Below, piece by piece: positions 1-5,763 of a DNA stretch of 5,763 nt; position 1 is the stretch's first letter; each line of letters begins with the position of its first letter. Under the pieces are notes generated by a model that had not been told where the DNA came from, ran no database searches, and saw only the letters and a list, made by a program, of their open reading frames with translations. A program made the translations under genes and the position numbers. This DNA comes from Actinomycetes bacterium (GTDB lineage Bacteria; Actinomycetota; Acidimicrobiia; Acidimicrobiales; Palsa-688), in assembly GCA_021808425.1 (NCBI GenBank), contig JAKBBS010000204.1, forward strand, positions 1 to 5,763, given 5' to 3'.

Positions 1-3
1 CCC

Positions 4-1197
4 ATGCCCAGCTTCAGTCCTTTTCCAGGCTTACGCTTCTCGCTGTCCCATGTTCGCTCCCTAGACGACGTCGTGTGCCCTCCATACGACGTCATCTCCG
101 ACGCCGAACGGGTATCTCTGGAGGCACGCAGCCCGTACAACGTGGTGAGGCTCGAGCTACCCCACGGCGGCGACGACCGCTACGAGGCAGCAAGAACCCT
201 CCTCGACGCGTGGCGCGACGGCGGCGTCCTGCATCGCGACGCCGAGGCTGCCTTCTACGGGTACCGGATGAGCTTCCGCGACCCGACCGGCGGCCACCGC
301 CAGACCTTGGGAGTGATCGGTGCCCTACACCTGGAGGCACCGGGCCGGGGGATCCTTCCCCACGAGGAGACAACCCCCAAAGCCAAGACCGACCGACTCG
401 AGCTGCTTCGAGCGACCCGCTGCAACCTGTCGCCCATATGGTGCCTCTCCCCCACGCCTGGTCTGAGTGCCTTGCTTCAACCTCCGAACCACCCACTCGA
501 GCGGGCGACCGACTCGGAGGGTGTCACCCACGAGGTGTGGCCGATCACCTCGCCCGACGCTGTCGCGAAGATCAGCGACGCGGTCGCAGCGAACCCGGTC
601 CTTGTCGCCGATGGCCACCACCGATACGAGACCGCCCTCACTTTTCAAAGCGAGCTTGACGGCGACACTGCTGCAGCCGACGGGCCAGGCGCCGTTATGG
701 CGCTTGTGGTGGAGCTCGCCGACGAACAGTTGACCGTTCAGGGCATCCACCGCCTTCTTGTCGGTCTGCCACATGGATTCGACTTGCCCGGCGCATTGGA
801 GCCGTGGTTCGAGTTGGCACCGGGCGGACCCATCGACCGGTCGCTTCTCTCACGCATGGAGGAGGCCGGCGCTCTCGCAGTCCTCACCCCGGAGACGGCC
901 TGGCTTGCGTGGCCGAAGGCGAACGTCACCGAGGCCGCCAAGCACGACCTTGACAGCAGCCGGCTCGACGTTGCCCTCGCAGCGCTCCCCGAACATGAGG
1001 TCGTCTACCAGCACGGGTGGGACAACGCCGCAGCTGCAGTCGTGTCCGGCGCCGCGTCGGCTGCAGTCCTTCTGCGTCCCGCAACCGTCGCGCAGATCGC
1101 CGCCATAAGCAGGGGGGCGACCCGGATGCCACCGAAGACGACCTTTTTCTGGCCGAAGCCCCGCACGGGAACGGTTATCCGCGAGCTCGAATGCTAG
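4..1197 (+). CDS. DUF1015 (COG4198-like) family protein, function unknown
   Basis: The 397-residue product matches the conserved landmarks of DUF1015 along its whole length. These are PPYDV at residues 26-30, YNVVRLELP at 45-53, the HEET block at 120-123 followed by the TDRLELL segment at 129-135, ADGHHRYETA at 202-211, GIHRLL at 247-252, and the C-terminal MPPKTTFFWPK at 375-385. The length is normal for the family and nothing is missing or frameshifted. There is no signal peptide or membrane segment, so it should be cytosolic. The ATG at 4 fits the usual family N-terminus (a short lead followed by a PFPGLR-like motif). Only three bases precede it, so the ribosome binding site and promoter cannot be judged. 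The biochemical role is not established. From memory, family members often sit near serine-biosynthesis genes in Firmicutes, and the DGHHR motif recalls ParB/SerK-like nucleotide-binding proteins; both are only hints. The gene is convergent with korB, so it belongs to a different transcription unit. Family assignment is confident, function is not. Confidence 0.9.
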   Translation: MPSFSPFPGLRFSLSHVRSLDDVVCPPYDVISDAERVSLEARSPYNVVRLELPHGGDDRYEAARTLLDAWRDGGVLHRDAEAAFYGYRMSFRDPTGGHRQTLGVIGALHLEAPGRGILPHEETTPKAKTDRLELLRATRCNLSPIWCLSPTPGLSALLQPPNHPLERATDSEGVTHEVWPITSPDAVAKISDAVAANPVLVADGHHRYETALTFQSELDGDTAAADGPGAVMALVVELADEQLTVQGIHRLLVGLPHGFDLPGALEPWFELAPGGPIDRSLLSRMEEAGALAVLTPETAWLAWPKANVTEAAKHDLDSSRLDVALAALPEHEVVYQHGWDNAAAAVVSGAASAAVLLRPATVAQIAAISRGATRMPPKTTFFWPKPRTGTVIRELEC

Positions 1198-1250
1198 GGG
1201 CGCATACGCTCGGGGATGCACGCCTGCGGCGGGCACCTTGCGCCCCCTTT
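1197..1250 (+). terminator. Possible terminator hairpin after the DUF1015 gene
   Basis: An 8-base inverted repeat, GGGGCGCA at 1197-1204 and TGCGCCCC at 1239-1246, starts on the last base of the DUF1015 stop codon and is followed by CTTT. The 34-base interior contains a smaller GCC-TGC-GGC stem flanked by TGC/GCA, which could stack inside the outer stem. The long loop and the very short T-tract make this a weak intrinsic terminator at best. Its placement directly behind the stop codon is the main support. Confidence 0.35.
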
Positions 1251-1285
1251 GGTCGTATTGATGCGGGTTGCGCCCTGTTCGGTCG
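1238..1285. repeat. Short imperfect direct repeat, 30-bp period
   Basis: The pattern TTGCGCCC, five variable bases, then GGTCG occurs at 1238-1255 and again at 1268-1285, a shift of exactly 30 bases with 13 fixed positions identical. It lies between the DUF1015 stop and the larger repeat array. It could be a small tandem duplication or two copies of a binding site. No function can be assigned. Confidence 0.35.
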
Positions 1286-1295
1286 GCCGGTCATG

Positions 1296-1552
1296 CCGGA
1301 AAACCGTCATTTTTGGTCAGGATCTCATCACGTGAAAAAACGCTTGTACCAAAAACGTCGGAAAAACGTTACTTTTGGTCAGGATTTCATTCGGCCCAAA
1401 ACGTTTGTACCAAGAACGCCGGAAAAACGTCACTTTTGGTCAGGATTTCTCCTTGCAAAAAATCTTGTACCAGCCCTCGCTCGGAAAACGCACTTTTTGG
1501 TACAAGATTTTGTAGGCGTGAAGATCGTGTACCAAAAAGTGCGTTTTTCCGG
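1296..1552. repeat. Tandem array of four ~62-bp palindromic repeats (REP/MITE-like)
   Basis: Four units start at 1296, 1358, 1419 and 1481, giving periods of 62, 61 and 62. Each opens with (C/T)CGGAAAA, continues through a CACTTTTGGT-like core into CAGGAT(T/C)TC (units 1-3) or ACAAGATTTT (unit 4), and carries a second conserved block containing TTGTACCA. Units 2 and 3 agree at 29 of their first 31 bases. TTTTGGT in the first half is complementary to ACCAAAA in the second, so the units are imperfect palindromes; unit 1 has a perfect 8-bp TTTTTGGT/ACCAAAAA pair at 1310-1317 and 1348-1355. The array is clearly richer in A and T than the genes on either side. It fills most of the gap between two convergent genes and contains no credible gene. 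It may belong to a dispersed extragenic palindrome or MITE family, but that needs genome-wide copies to show. Confidence 0.85.
1481..1552. terminator. Long hairpin with T-tracts both ways; likely bidirectional terminator
   Basis: The last repeat unit is an almost complete inverted repeat. Bases 1489-1504 pair with 1528-1543 over 16 uninterrupted Watson-Crick pairs. After one A/G mismatch the stem continues to 1511/1521, with one G-U wobble, around a 9-base loop (1512-1520). On the plus strand the 16-bp core stem is followed by TTTTT (1544-1548); on the minus strand it is followed by TTTT (complement of 1485-1488). Those T-tracts can also pair with the opposite A-tract and extend the stem to 1481/1552. 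It lies between the convergent DUF1015 and korB genes, about 108 bases beyond the korB stop, where a shared terminator would be expected. Structure is seen directly; terminator activity is inferred. Confidence 0.6.
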
Positions 1553-1574
1553 CTCATAGTCACAGCTGCCCACG

Positions 1575-1665
1575 GCTAGCCACCGCTAGCGACCCCGAAC
1601 GACCCGCTAGCGACGGCCGACAGCTCCTAGCGCCCCATCGGCGGCCGCCGTCCCTTCCCCCTAGC
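1575..1665. repeat. CTAG-rich patch beside the korB stop codon
   Basis: Five CTAGC occurrences lie within about 90 bases, with CTAG starting at 1576, 1586, 1607, 1627 and 1661. The palindrome GCTAGC appears three times (1575, 1585, 1606), and the 11-base string CCGCTAGCGAC is repeated exactly at 1583-1593 and 1604-1614. The first four are spaced 10, 21 and 20 bases apart, close to whole turns of the helix. The last one includes the korB stop codon (TAG on the minus strand). No gene is present. A protein-binding cluster or decayed short repeats are both possible. Confidence 0.5.
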
Positions 1666-2725
1666 CGACGCTCCAGGTCGGCCCGGAAGTCAACAGCTTC
1701 GCGAGATCGCCAGGCCCTTTCGCCTCCACAGCCGCCGCTACCTGGGCGTTGACAAGCGACCCATACTCCGCCCGCTCCACCGCTCGAAAGACACCAACAG
1801 GAGTGGGGGCGTTCGCACCCGACGACAGGCGCGAAAGCGCGAAAGCGAGGCTCGGATCGCTTCGATGTGCGTCGTGTACGACCAGAGCGTCCTCCCCGAC
1901 GTCCGCGACCTCGACCACCCTCGCGTGGCCGTCTTCGATTACCACGCCGTGCTCGGCCGCTGGCCCGAAGCGGATCGGCTCACCATGGCGCAACGGGATG
2001 AGCATGTTGGGCCGGGCGTCCTTGGCGAGGATCGCCTCGAAGGCGCCGTCGTTGAAGACATTGCAGTTCTGGTAGACCTCGACGAGGGCGGCACCTTTGT
2101 GCTCGTAGGCGGCTTTGAAGGTCTCCATCATGTGCTTGCGGTCCATGTCGTGGGTGCGCGCTACGAACGTCGCCTCCGCGCCGAGGGCGAGGGAGATCGG
2201 GTTGTACGGGTGGTCGAGACTTCCGAACGGGGTCGACTTGGTCACCTTGCCCGTCTCCGACGTCGGTGAGTACTGACCTTTCGTCAACCCGTAGATCTGG
2301 TTGTTAAACAAAATGATCGTCACATTCACGTTTCGCCTCAAAGCGTGAAGGAGGTGGTTGCCGCCGATCGACAAGGCGTCTCCATCGCCCGTGATCACCC
2401 ACACGTGCAGATCCGGCCGGCTCACAGCAAGCCCCGTCGCGATCGCGGGCGCCCGACCGTGGATCGAGTGCATACCGTAGGTGTTCATGTAGTAGGGGAA
2501 GCGGGAACTGCAACCAATCCCCGACACGAACACGGTGTCATCCCGAGCGGCGCCAAGCTCCGGCATGAGCATCTGCACCGCAGTGAGGATGGAGTAGTCG
2601 CCGCATCCCGGGCACCAGCGGACCTCCTGGTCGGTCGCCCAGTCCTTCTTCACCGTCACAGGCACGGCGGAGGATCGTGGCTTGTCGCCCGCAGTCGGGG
2701 CCAGGGGCTCTGCAAGGTCGGTCAT
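1661..2725 (-). CDS. korB: 2-oxoacid (2-oxoglutarate):ferredoxin oxidoreductase, beta subunit
   Basis: This 354-residue protein is the thiamine-diphosphate and iron-sulfur subunit of an OFOR enzyme, which decarboxylates a 2-oxoacid, forms the acyl-CoA and passes electrons to ferredoxin. The four cysteines expected to hold one [4Fe-4S] cluster are visible: C38 and C41 in WCPGCG, C72 in GIGCSSR, and C221 in YQNCN. The ThDP/Mg motif runs from GDGD at 113-116 to NN at 141-142, followed by IYGLTKGQYSPTS. This wording resembles actinobacterial KorB, which supports 2-oxoglutarate as substrate, although pyruvate or another 2-oxoacid cannot be excluded from sequence. No ferredoxin-like domain is fused, so a separate ferredoxin must accept the electrons. 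The frame stays open upstream to 3061, but that extension lies entirely inside korA. The ATG at 2725 gives the family N-terminus and a 4-base overlap with korA, so it is preferred. Confidence 0.95.
   Translation of the reverse strand: MTDLAEPLAPTAGDKPRSSAVPVTVKKDWATDQEVRWCPGCGDYSILTAVQMLMPELGAARDDTVFVSGIGCSSRFPYYMNTYGMHSIHGRAPAIATGLAVSRPDLHVWVITGDGDALSIGGNHLLHALRRNVNVTIILFNNQIYGLTKGQYSPTSETGKVTKSTPFGSLDHPYNPISLALGAEATFVARTHDMDRKHMMETFKAAYEHKGAALVEVYQNCNVFNDGAFEAILAKDARPNMLIPLRHGEPIRFGPAAEHGVVIEDGHARVVEVADVGEDALVVHDAHRSDPSLAFALSRLSSGANAPTPVGVFRAVERAEYGSLVNAQVAAAVEAKGPGDLAKLLTSGPTWSVG
2722..2725 (-). other. ATGA stop/start overlap between korA and korB
   Basis: On the minus strand ATGA holds both the korB start (ATG, 2725-2723) and the korA stop (TGA, 2724-2722). 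The 20 bases ahead of the korB ATG contain no convincing Shine-Dalgarno sequence, only a GAAAG placed rather far upstream. Translational coupling by ribosome re-initiation, which would keep the two subunits near 1:1, is therefore the likely mode of korB expression. Confidence 0.75.
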
Positions 2726-4650
2726 TGCTGGTTCGCTTTCATCTGCTGAGGGTCGTTGGCGTCCGGACCGTCGATTGCTTTGATTGCTTCGAGCATCGCC
2801 ATCTCTATTTCTTCTGCCTGGAACGGCTTGCCGTACATCTTCGACAAGGACTTCGCGTTGACGAGGTACTCGGCGCGCACCAGCTTGACGAGCTGGCCGA
2901 GGTTGAGCTCGGGCACGAGAACGCGATCGTACGAGCCGAGGAGCTCGCCGAGGTTCGAAGGGAAGGGATGCAAGTGCCGCAACTGCGCATGGGCCACCTT
3001 CAGGCCGCGCTCTCTGATCCGCCGGGCTCCCGCAGCGATAGCGCCGTATGTCGATCCCCACCCGAGCACGAGCAGTCGAGCGTCCCCCGTCGGGTCGTCG
3101 ACCTCGACGCGGGGGATGTCACGGGCGATCCCCGCGACCTTCGCCACGCGCAGGCGGCTCATCAGGTCGTGGTTGGCAGCGTCATAGGAGACAGAACCCG
3201 ACCCGTCGGCCTTTTCGAGGCCGCCTATGCGATGCGCAAGTCCTGGCGTCCCCGGTATCGCCCAGGGGCGCGCGAGGGTTTCGCTGTCTCGCAGGTAGGG
3301 CCAGAAGCTCTCGTTGCCGTCACCGTCGACGTGGTTCGCGGCGGTTGCGAATTCGGCGTCTATCTTCGGGAGTGCTGCCACGTCCGGTACCGGCCACGGC
3401 TCCGCCCCGTTCGCCAGATAGCCGTCGGAGAGTAGGAACACCGGCGTCCGGTACTTGACCGCGATCCGCACCGCTTCGATCGCCGCGTAGAAGCAGTCGC
3501 CGGGCGTCATGGCGGCGACCACCGGCACCGGCGCCTCGCCGTGGCGGCCGTGAACGACCTGCAACAGGTCGGCCTGCTCGGTCTTTGTCGGCAGCCCAGT
3601 CGACGGGCCTCCCCGCTGGATGTCGACGATGATCAGCGGCAGCTCCAAGTTGACCGCCAACCCGATCGACTCGGTCTTTAGGTCCACCCCCGGCCCGCTG
3701 GTCGTCGTCACTCCGAGCGCCCCCCCGTACGCAGCGCCGATCGCGGCGCCGATACCGGCGATCTCGTCCTCGGCTTGCACCGTCGTCACGTCGAAGTTCT
3801 TGTGCTTCGACAGCTCGTGAAGGATGTCCGACGCTGGGGTGATCGGGTAGCTCCCGAGGAAGACCTTGAGTCCAGCCAGACGGCCCGCCGCTATCAGACC
3901 CCAAGCGAGCGCCGTGTTACCGGAGATATTCGTGTAGGTCCCCGACGGGAGGACCGCCGGCTTGACCTCGTAAGTATTGGGAAAAAGCTCCGCAGTCTCG
4001 CCGAAGTTCCATCCCGCCTTGAATGCAAGCGTGTTCGCCTCGGCGACCATCGGCGTCTTCGCGAAGCGTTTGGCAATCCACTCGAGCGTCGGCTCTTGGG
4101 GACGTCCGTAAAGCCAGCTGATCAGGCCCAGGGCGAACAGGTTCTTCGAGCGCTCTGCGTCGCGGGGCTTCGTGCCTGACGGCTTGACCGCTTCGAGGGT
4201 CATAGCGGTCATCGGCACCTCGAAGACCGTGTAGCCGTCGAGGCTTCCATCGCCGAGCGGGTTCGAGGCGTACCCGGCTTTCTGCAGAGAGCGCTCGTCG
4301 AAGGAGTCCTTGTTGACTATCACCGTCCCCGACGGACGGACGTCTGCGAGGTTCGCCTTCAAAGCGGCGGGGTTCATCGCCACGAGCACGTTCGGGTGAT
4401 CGCCGGGGGTCAAGATGTCGTGGTCGGATATGTGGACCTGGAACGCGGAGACCCCTGCGAGCGTCCCCGCCGGAGCACGGATCTCAGCAGGAAAGTCCGG
4501 CAGGGTCGACAAGTCGTTTCCGAACAGTGCGGAAGAGTTGGTAAACCTGTCCCCCGTCAGCTGCATACCGTCGCCCGAGTCACCGGCGAAACGGATAACC
4601 GCGCGATCCACGTCAACTCTCGGGAGTTGGGTTCGCTTCGTGTCGGTCAT
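2722..4650 (-). CDS. korA: 2-oxoacid (2-oxoglutarate):ferredoxin oxidoreductase, fused gamma-alpha subunit
   Basis: The 642-residue product carries the two remaining OFOR core domains in one chain. The gamma domain occupies about residues 15-200, with FAGDSGDGMQLTGDRF at 21-36, the PAEIRAPAGT segment at 54-63 and NVLVAMNPAA at 87-96. The alpha (pyrimidine-binding) domain follows from about 243 to 420, with YPITPAS at 268-274 (the substrate-contacting loop of OFORs), the acidic QAEDE at 292-296, TTTSGPG at 315-321, and RGGPSTGLPTKTEQADL at 346-362. A C-terminal transketolase-C-like domain begins near 525 (LLVLGWGSTYGA) and includes LRHLHPFP at 557-564. Length and order match the two-subunit actinobacterial enzyme. 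The frame is open 20 codons further upstream, but the ATG at 4650 has AAGGA five bases ahead, and the earlier codons do not resemble the family. It pairs with KorB in a cytosolic complex. In bacteria with a complete TCA cycle it can replace the NAD-linked 2-oxoglutarate dehydrogenase; whether that holds here cannot be seen. Confidence 0.95.
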   Translation of the reverse strand: MTDTKRTQLPRVDVDRAVIRFAGDSGDGMQLTGDRFTNSSALFGNDLSTLPDFPAEIRAPAGTLAGVSAFQVHISDHDILTPGDHPNVLVAMNPAALKANLADVRPSGTVIVNKDSFDERSLQKAGYASNPLGDGSLDGYTVFEVPMTAMTLEAVKPSGTKPRDAERSKNLFALGLISWLYGRPQEPTLEWIAKRFAKTPMVAEANTLAFKAGWNFGETAELFPNTYEVKPAVLPSGTYTNISGNTALAWGLIAAGRLAGLKVFLGSYPITPASDILHELSKHKNFDVTTVQAEDEIAGIGAAIGAAYGGALGVTTTSGPGVDLKTESIGLAVNLELPLIIVDIQRGGPSTGLPTKTEQADLLQVVHGRHGEAPVPVVAAMTPGDCFYAAIEAVRIAVKYRTPVFLLSDGYLANGAEPWPVPDVAALPKIDAEFATAANHVDGDGNESFWPYLRDSETLARPWAIPGTPGLAHRIGGLEKADGSGSVSYDAANHDLMSRLRVAKVAGIARDIPRVEVDDPTGDARLLVLGWGSTYGAIAAGARRIRERGLKVAHAQLRHLHPFPSNLGELLGSYDRVLVPELNLGQLVKLVRAEYLVNAKSLSKMYGKPFQAEEIEMAMLEAIKAIDGPDANDPQQMKANQQ

Positions 4651-4747
4651 TGAAGTCCTTCCCGCAAGATGTCGGAGCCCCGAATCACCTCGGTGCTCAG
4701 CTGCGGGCACAGCCTACAGCGGGCGCGCCGCATGGCGCAGGGTTAGG
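4651..4747 (-). other. Short fbaB-korA gap with small hairpin, no clear promoter
   Basis: Apart from the korA ribosome binding site, this 97-base spacer has a small GC hairpin just after the fbaB stop (GCGCC at 4725-4729, loop GCAT, GGCGC at 4734-4738) with no T-tract behind it, so it is not a convincing terminator. I see no strong -35/-10 pair on the minus strand. Read-through from fbaB into korA-korB is therefore possible, but a promoter of unfamiliar type cannot be ruled out. Confidence 0.3.
4656..4660 (-). promoter_or_regulatory. korA ribosome binding site that fixes the start
   Basis: On the minus strand AAGGA is followed by CTTCA and then the ATG at 4650. This is a good Shine-Dalgarno match with a five-base spacer. 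It selects the internal ATG over the in-frame start 60 bases upstream. Confidence 0.75.
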
Positions 4748-5763
4748 TCAGGCCACTGTCACTTGCGGGTCGAGGTAGACGTCCTGGATGGCGTTCAACA
4801 GTTCGATACCCTCAGAAGTCGGTCTCTGAAACGCCTTTCGGCCCGATATGAGTCCCGCTCCGCCGGCACGCTTGTTGATCACTGCGGTCCGTACGGCCTG
4901 CGCCAAATCGGACGCGCCGGCCGACTCGCCCCCGCTGTTGATCAGCGGGATCCGGCCCATGTAGCAGTTGACGAGCTGCCAGCGGGTGAGGTCGATCGGG
5001 TTGTCGGTGGTGAGACGCTCGTAGACGAGCGGGTCCGTCCGACCGAAGCCGACCACGCCGTAACCGTTGTTGTTCTCGGCCTGCTTCTGCTTGATGATGT
5101 CGGTCTCGATGGTGACCCCGATGTGGTTGGCCTGGCCGGTGAGGTCCGCCGACAGCGAGTAGTCGACGCCGTCCTTCTTGAAGGCGTTGTTGCGCAGGTA
5201 GCACCACAGGACGGTGAACATGCCGAGCTCATGGGCTTCCTGGAAAGCGGCGGACACCTCCTGGATCTGCCTGGTCGCGTGCTCGGAGCCGAAATATATG
5301 GTCGCCCCCACCCCCGCAGCTCCGAGGTCGTAGGCCTGTTGCGGCGATCCGAACATGATCTGGTCGTACTGGGCGGGGTAAGTGAGAAGCTCGTTGTGGT
5401 TGAGCTTGACGATGAAAGGGATCCTGTGCGCGTAGCGCCGCCCGATCGAGCCGAGAACCCCGAGCGTCGTCGCCACAGCGTTGCAGCCCCCCTCGATGGC
5501 GAGTTCCACGATGTTCTTCGGGTCGAAGTAGACAGGGTTGCGGGCGAACGACGCTGCGCCAGAATGCTCGATCCCCTGGTCGACCGGAAGGATCGAAAGG
5601 AAGCCGGTGCCGGCGAGGCGGCCATGGTTGTACATGGACGCCAGATTGCGAAGAACCGGGATCGGCCGGTCCGACCAGCTCATCACGTCGTCGATCACCG
5701 CCGGCCCGGGCAGGAGCAGGCTGGCGCGCTCCACGCCCTTGCAGGTGTAGGTGAGGAGGCTGT
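4748..5763 (-). CDS. fbaB: Class I fructose-bisphosphate aldolase (archaeal/DhnA type), 5' end cut by window
   Basis: This is the metal-independent, Schiff-base aldolase of the FbaB/DhnA family, which interconverts fructose-1,6-bisphosphate with dihydroxyacetone phosphate and glyceraldehyde-3-phosphate. Landmarks in order are the LRN..SMYN..RLAGTG lead, [51 protein letters not shown], the DIIKQK segment whose first lysine (codon 5092-5090) is the expected Schiff-base residue, [15 protein letters not shown], and GRKAFQ followed by IQDVYLD near the C-terminus. Similarity to E. coli FbaB runs through to the stop. A GTG at 5734 could be taken as the start, but the same frame stays open to the window edge and reads SLLTYTCKG, which aligns with the corresponding NLLQHRC region of E. 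coli FbaB as I recall it. The true start is therefore probably a dozen or so codons beyond the window, giving about 350 residues. A link to gluconeogenesis is plausible. It lies 97 bp upstream of korA in the same direction. Confidence 0.95.
   Translation of the reverse strand, partial: SLLTYTCKGVERASLLLPGPAVIDDVMSWSDRPIPVLRNLASMYNHGRLAGTGFLSILPVDQGIEHSGAASFARNPVYFDPKNIVELAIEGGCNAVATTLGVLGSIGRRYAHRIPFIVKLNHNELLTYPAQYDQIMFGSPQQAYDLGAAGVGATIYFGSEHATRQIQEVSAAFQEAHELGMFTVLWCYLRNNAFKKDGVDYSLSADLTGQANHIGVTIETDIIKQKQAENNNGYGVVGFGRTDPLVYERLTTDNPIDLTRWQLVNCYMGRIPLINSGGESAGASDLAQAVRTAVINKRAGGAGLISGRKAFQRPTSEGIELLNAIQDVYLDPQVTVA

Noticed and set aside
1296..1552. CRISPR array
   Set aside because: The repeat of about 31 bp with an interval of about 31 bp has CRISPR-like periodicity, but the intervals are related to each other (all carry TTGTACCA within an A-rich context) and are complementary to the repeats. 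No cas gene is present.
1296..1552. Integron attC-like cassette sites
   Set aside because: The size and imperfect palindromy are suggestive, but I do not see the conserved attC core sites, integrase or cassette ORFs between units.
1017..1579. Two overlapping plus-strand open frames of 180 and 103 codons across the repeat array
   Set aside because: Both are open in different frames through the same tandem repeats and give repetitive translations of the repeat unit (for example variants of KRHFWSGF). They overlap the end of the DUF1015 gene, and neither resembles a known family.
2726..3061. N-terminal extension of korB to an upstream start at 3061
   Set aside because: The extension is an out-of-frame shadow of korA, arginine/alanine-rich and unlike any OFOR beta subunit. 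The ATG at 2725 fits the family and the ATGA overlap.
2677..3435. 252-codon plus-strand open frame antisense to korA
   Set aside because: It is an antisense shadow, common in high-GC coding DNA. It has no recognisable domain, and the korA frame is unambiguous.
4651..4710. korA start at 4710
   Set aside because: The extra 20 residues do not resemble the family N-terminus, and the AAGGA site is placed for the ATG at 4650.

Overview
The window is high-GC bacterial DNA with compact gene spacing. The best guess for its source is an actinomycete-type bacterium (Actinomycetota, possibly an Acidimicrobiia-like lineage). This rests on the two-subunit KorA/KorB architecture, with a fused gamma-alpha KorA and motif wording that resembles the mycobacterial enzyme, together with the GC-rich codon use. 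Phylum is a moderate inference and class is only a guess.

Layout: (1) 4-1197, plus strand, a complete DUF1015 (COG4198-type) protein of unknown biochemical role. (2) 1198-1660, a gene-free convergent intergenic region. It holds a possible terminator-like inverted repeat just after the DUF1015 stop, a four-unit tandem array of about 62-bp AT-richer repeats (1296-1552) whose last unit is a very long hairpin (1481-1552) with T-tracts on both strands, and then a CTAG-rich patch (1575-1665) running into the stop codon of the next gene. (3) 1661-4650, minus strand, korB and korA. These are the two subunits of a ferredoxin-dependent 2-oxoacid (probably 2-oxoglutarate) oxidoreductase, with an ATGA stop/start overlap. 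(4) 4748-5763, minus strand, an archaeal-type class I fructose-bisphosphate aldolase (FbaB/DhnA family) whose first dozen or so residues lie beyond the right edge.

The three minus-strand genes run fbaB -> korA -> korB and could be co-transcribed, since only 97 bp separate fbaB from korA. They are central carbon enzymes. The aldolase interconverts fructose-1,6-bisphosphate with triose phosphates, and KorAB handles the 2-oxoglutarate/succinyl-CoA step using ferredoxin rather than NAD. The DUF1015 gene faces them tail to tail.

The coding content is ordinary core metabolism and I see no defence, mobile or secretion system. The least explained part is the intergenic repeat array. It has a CRISPR-like period but is not a CRISPR, and it looks like a REP/BIME- or MITE-like palindromic family that may also serve as a bidirectional terminator.
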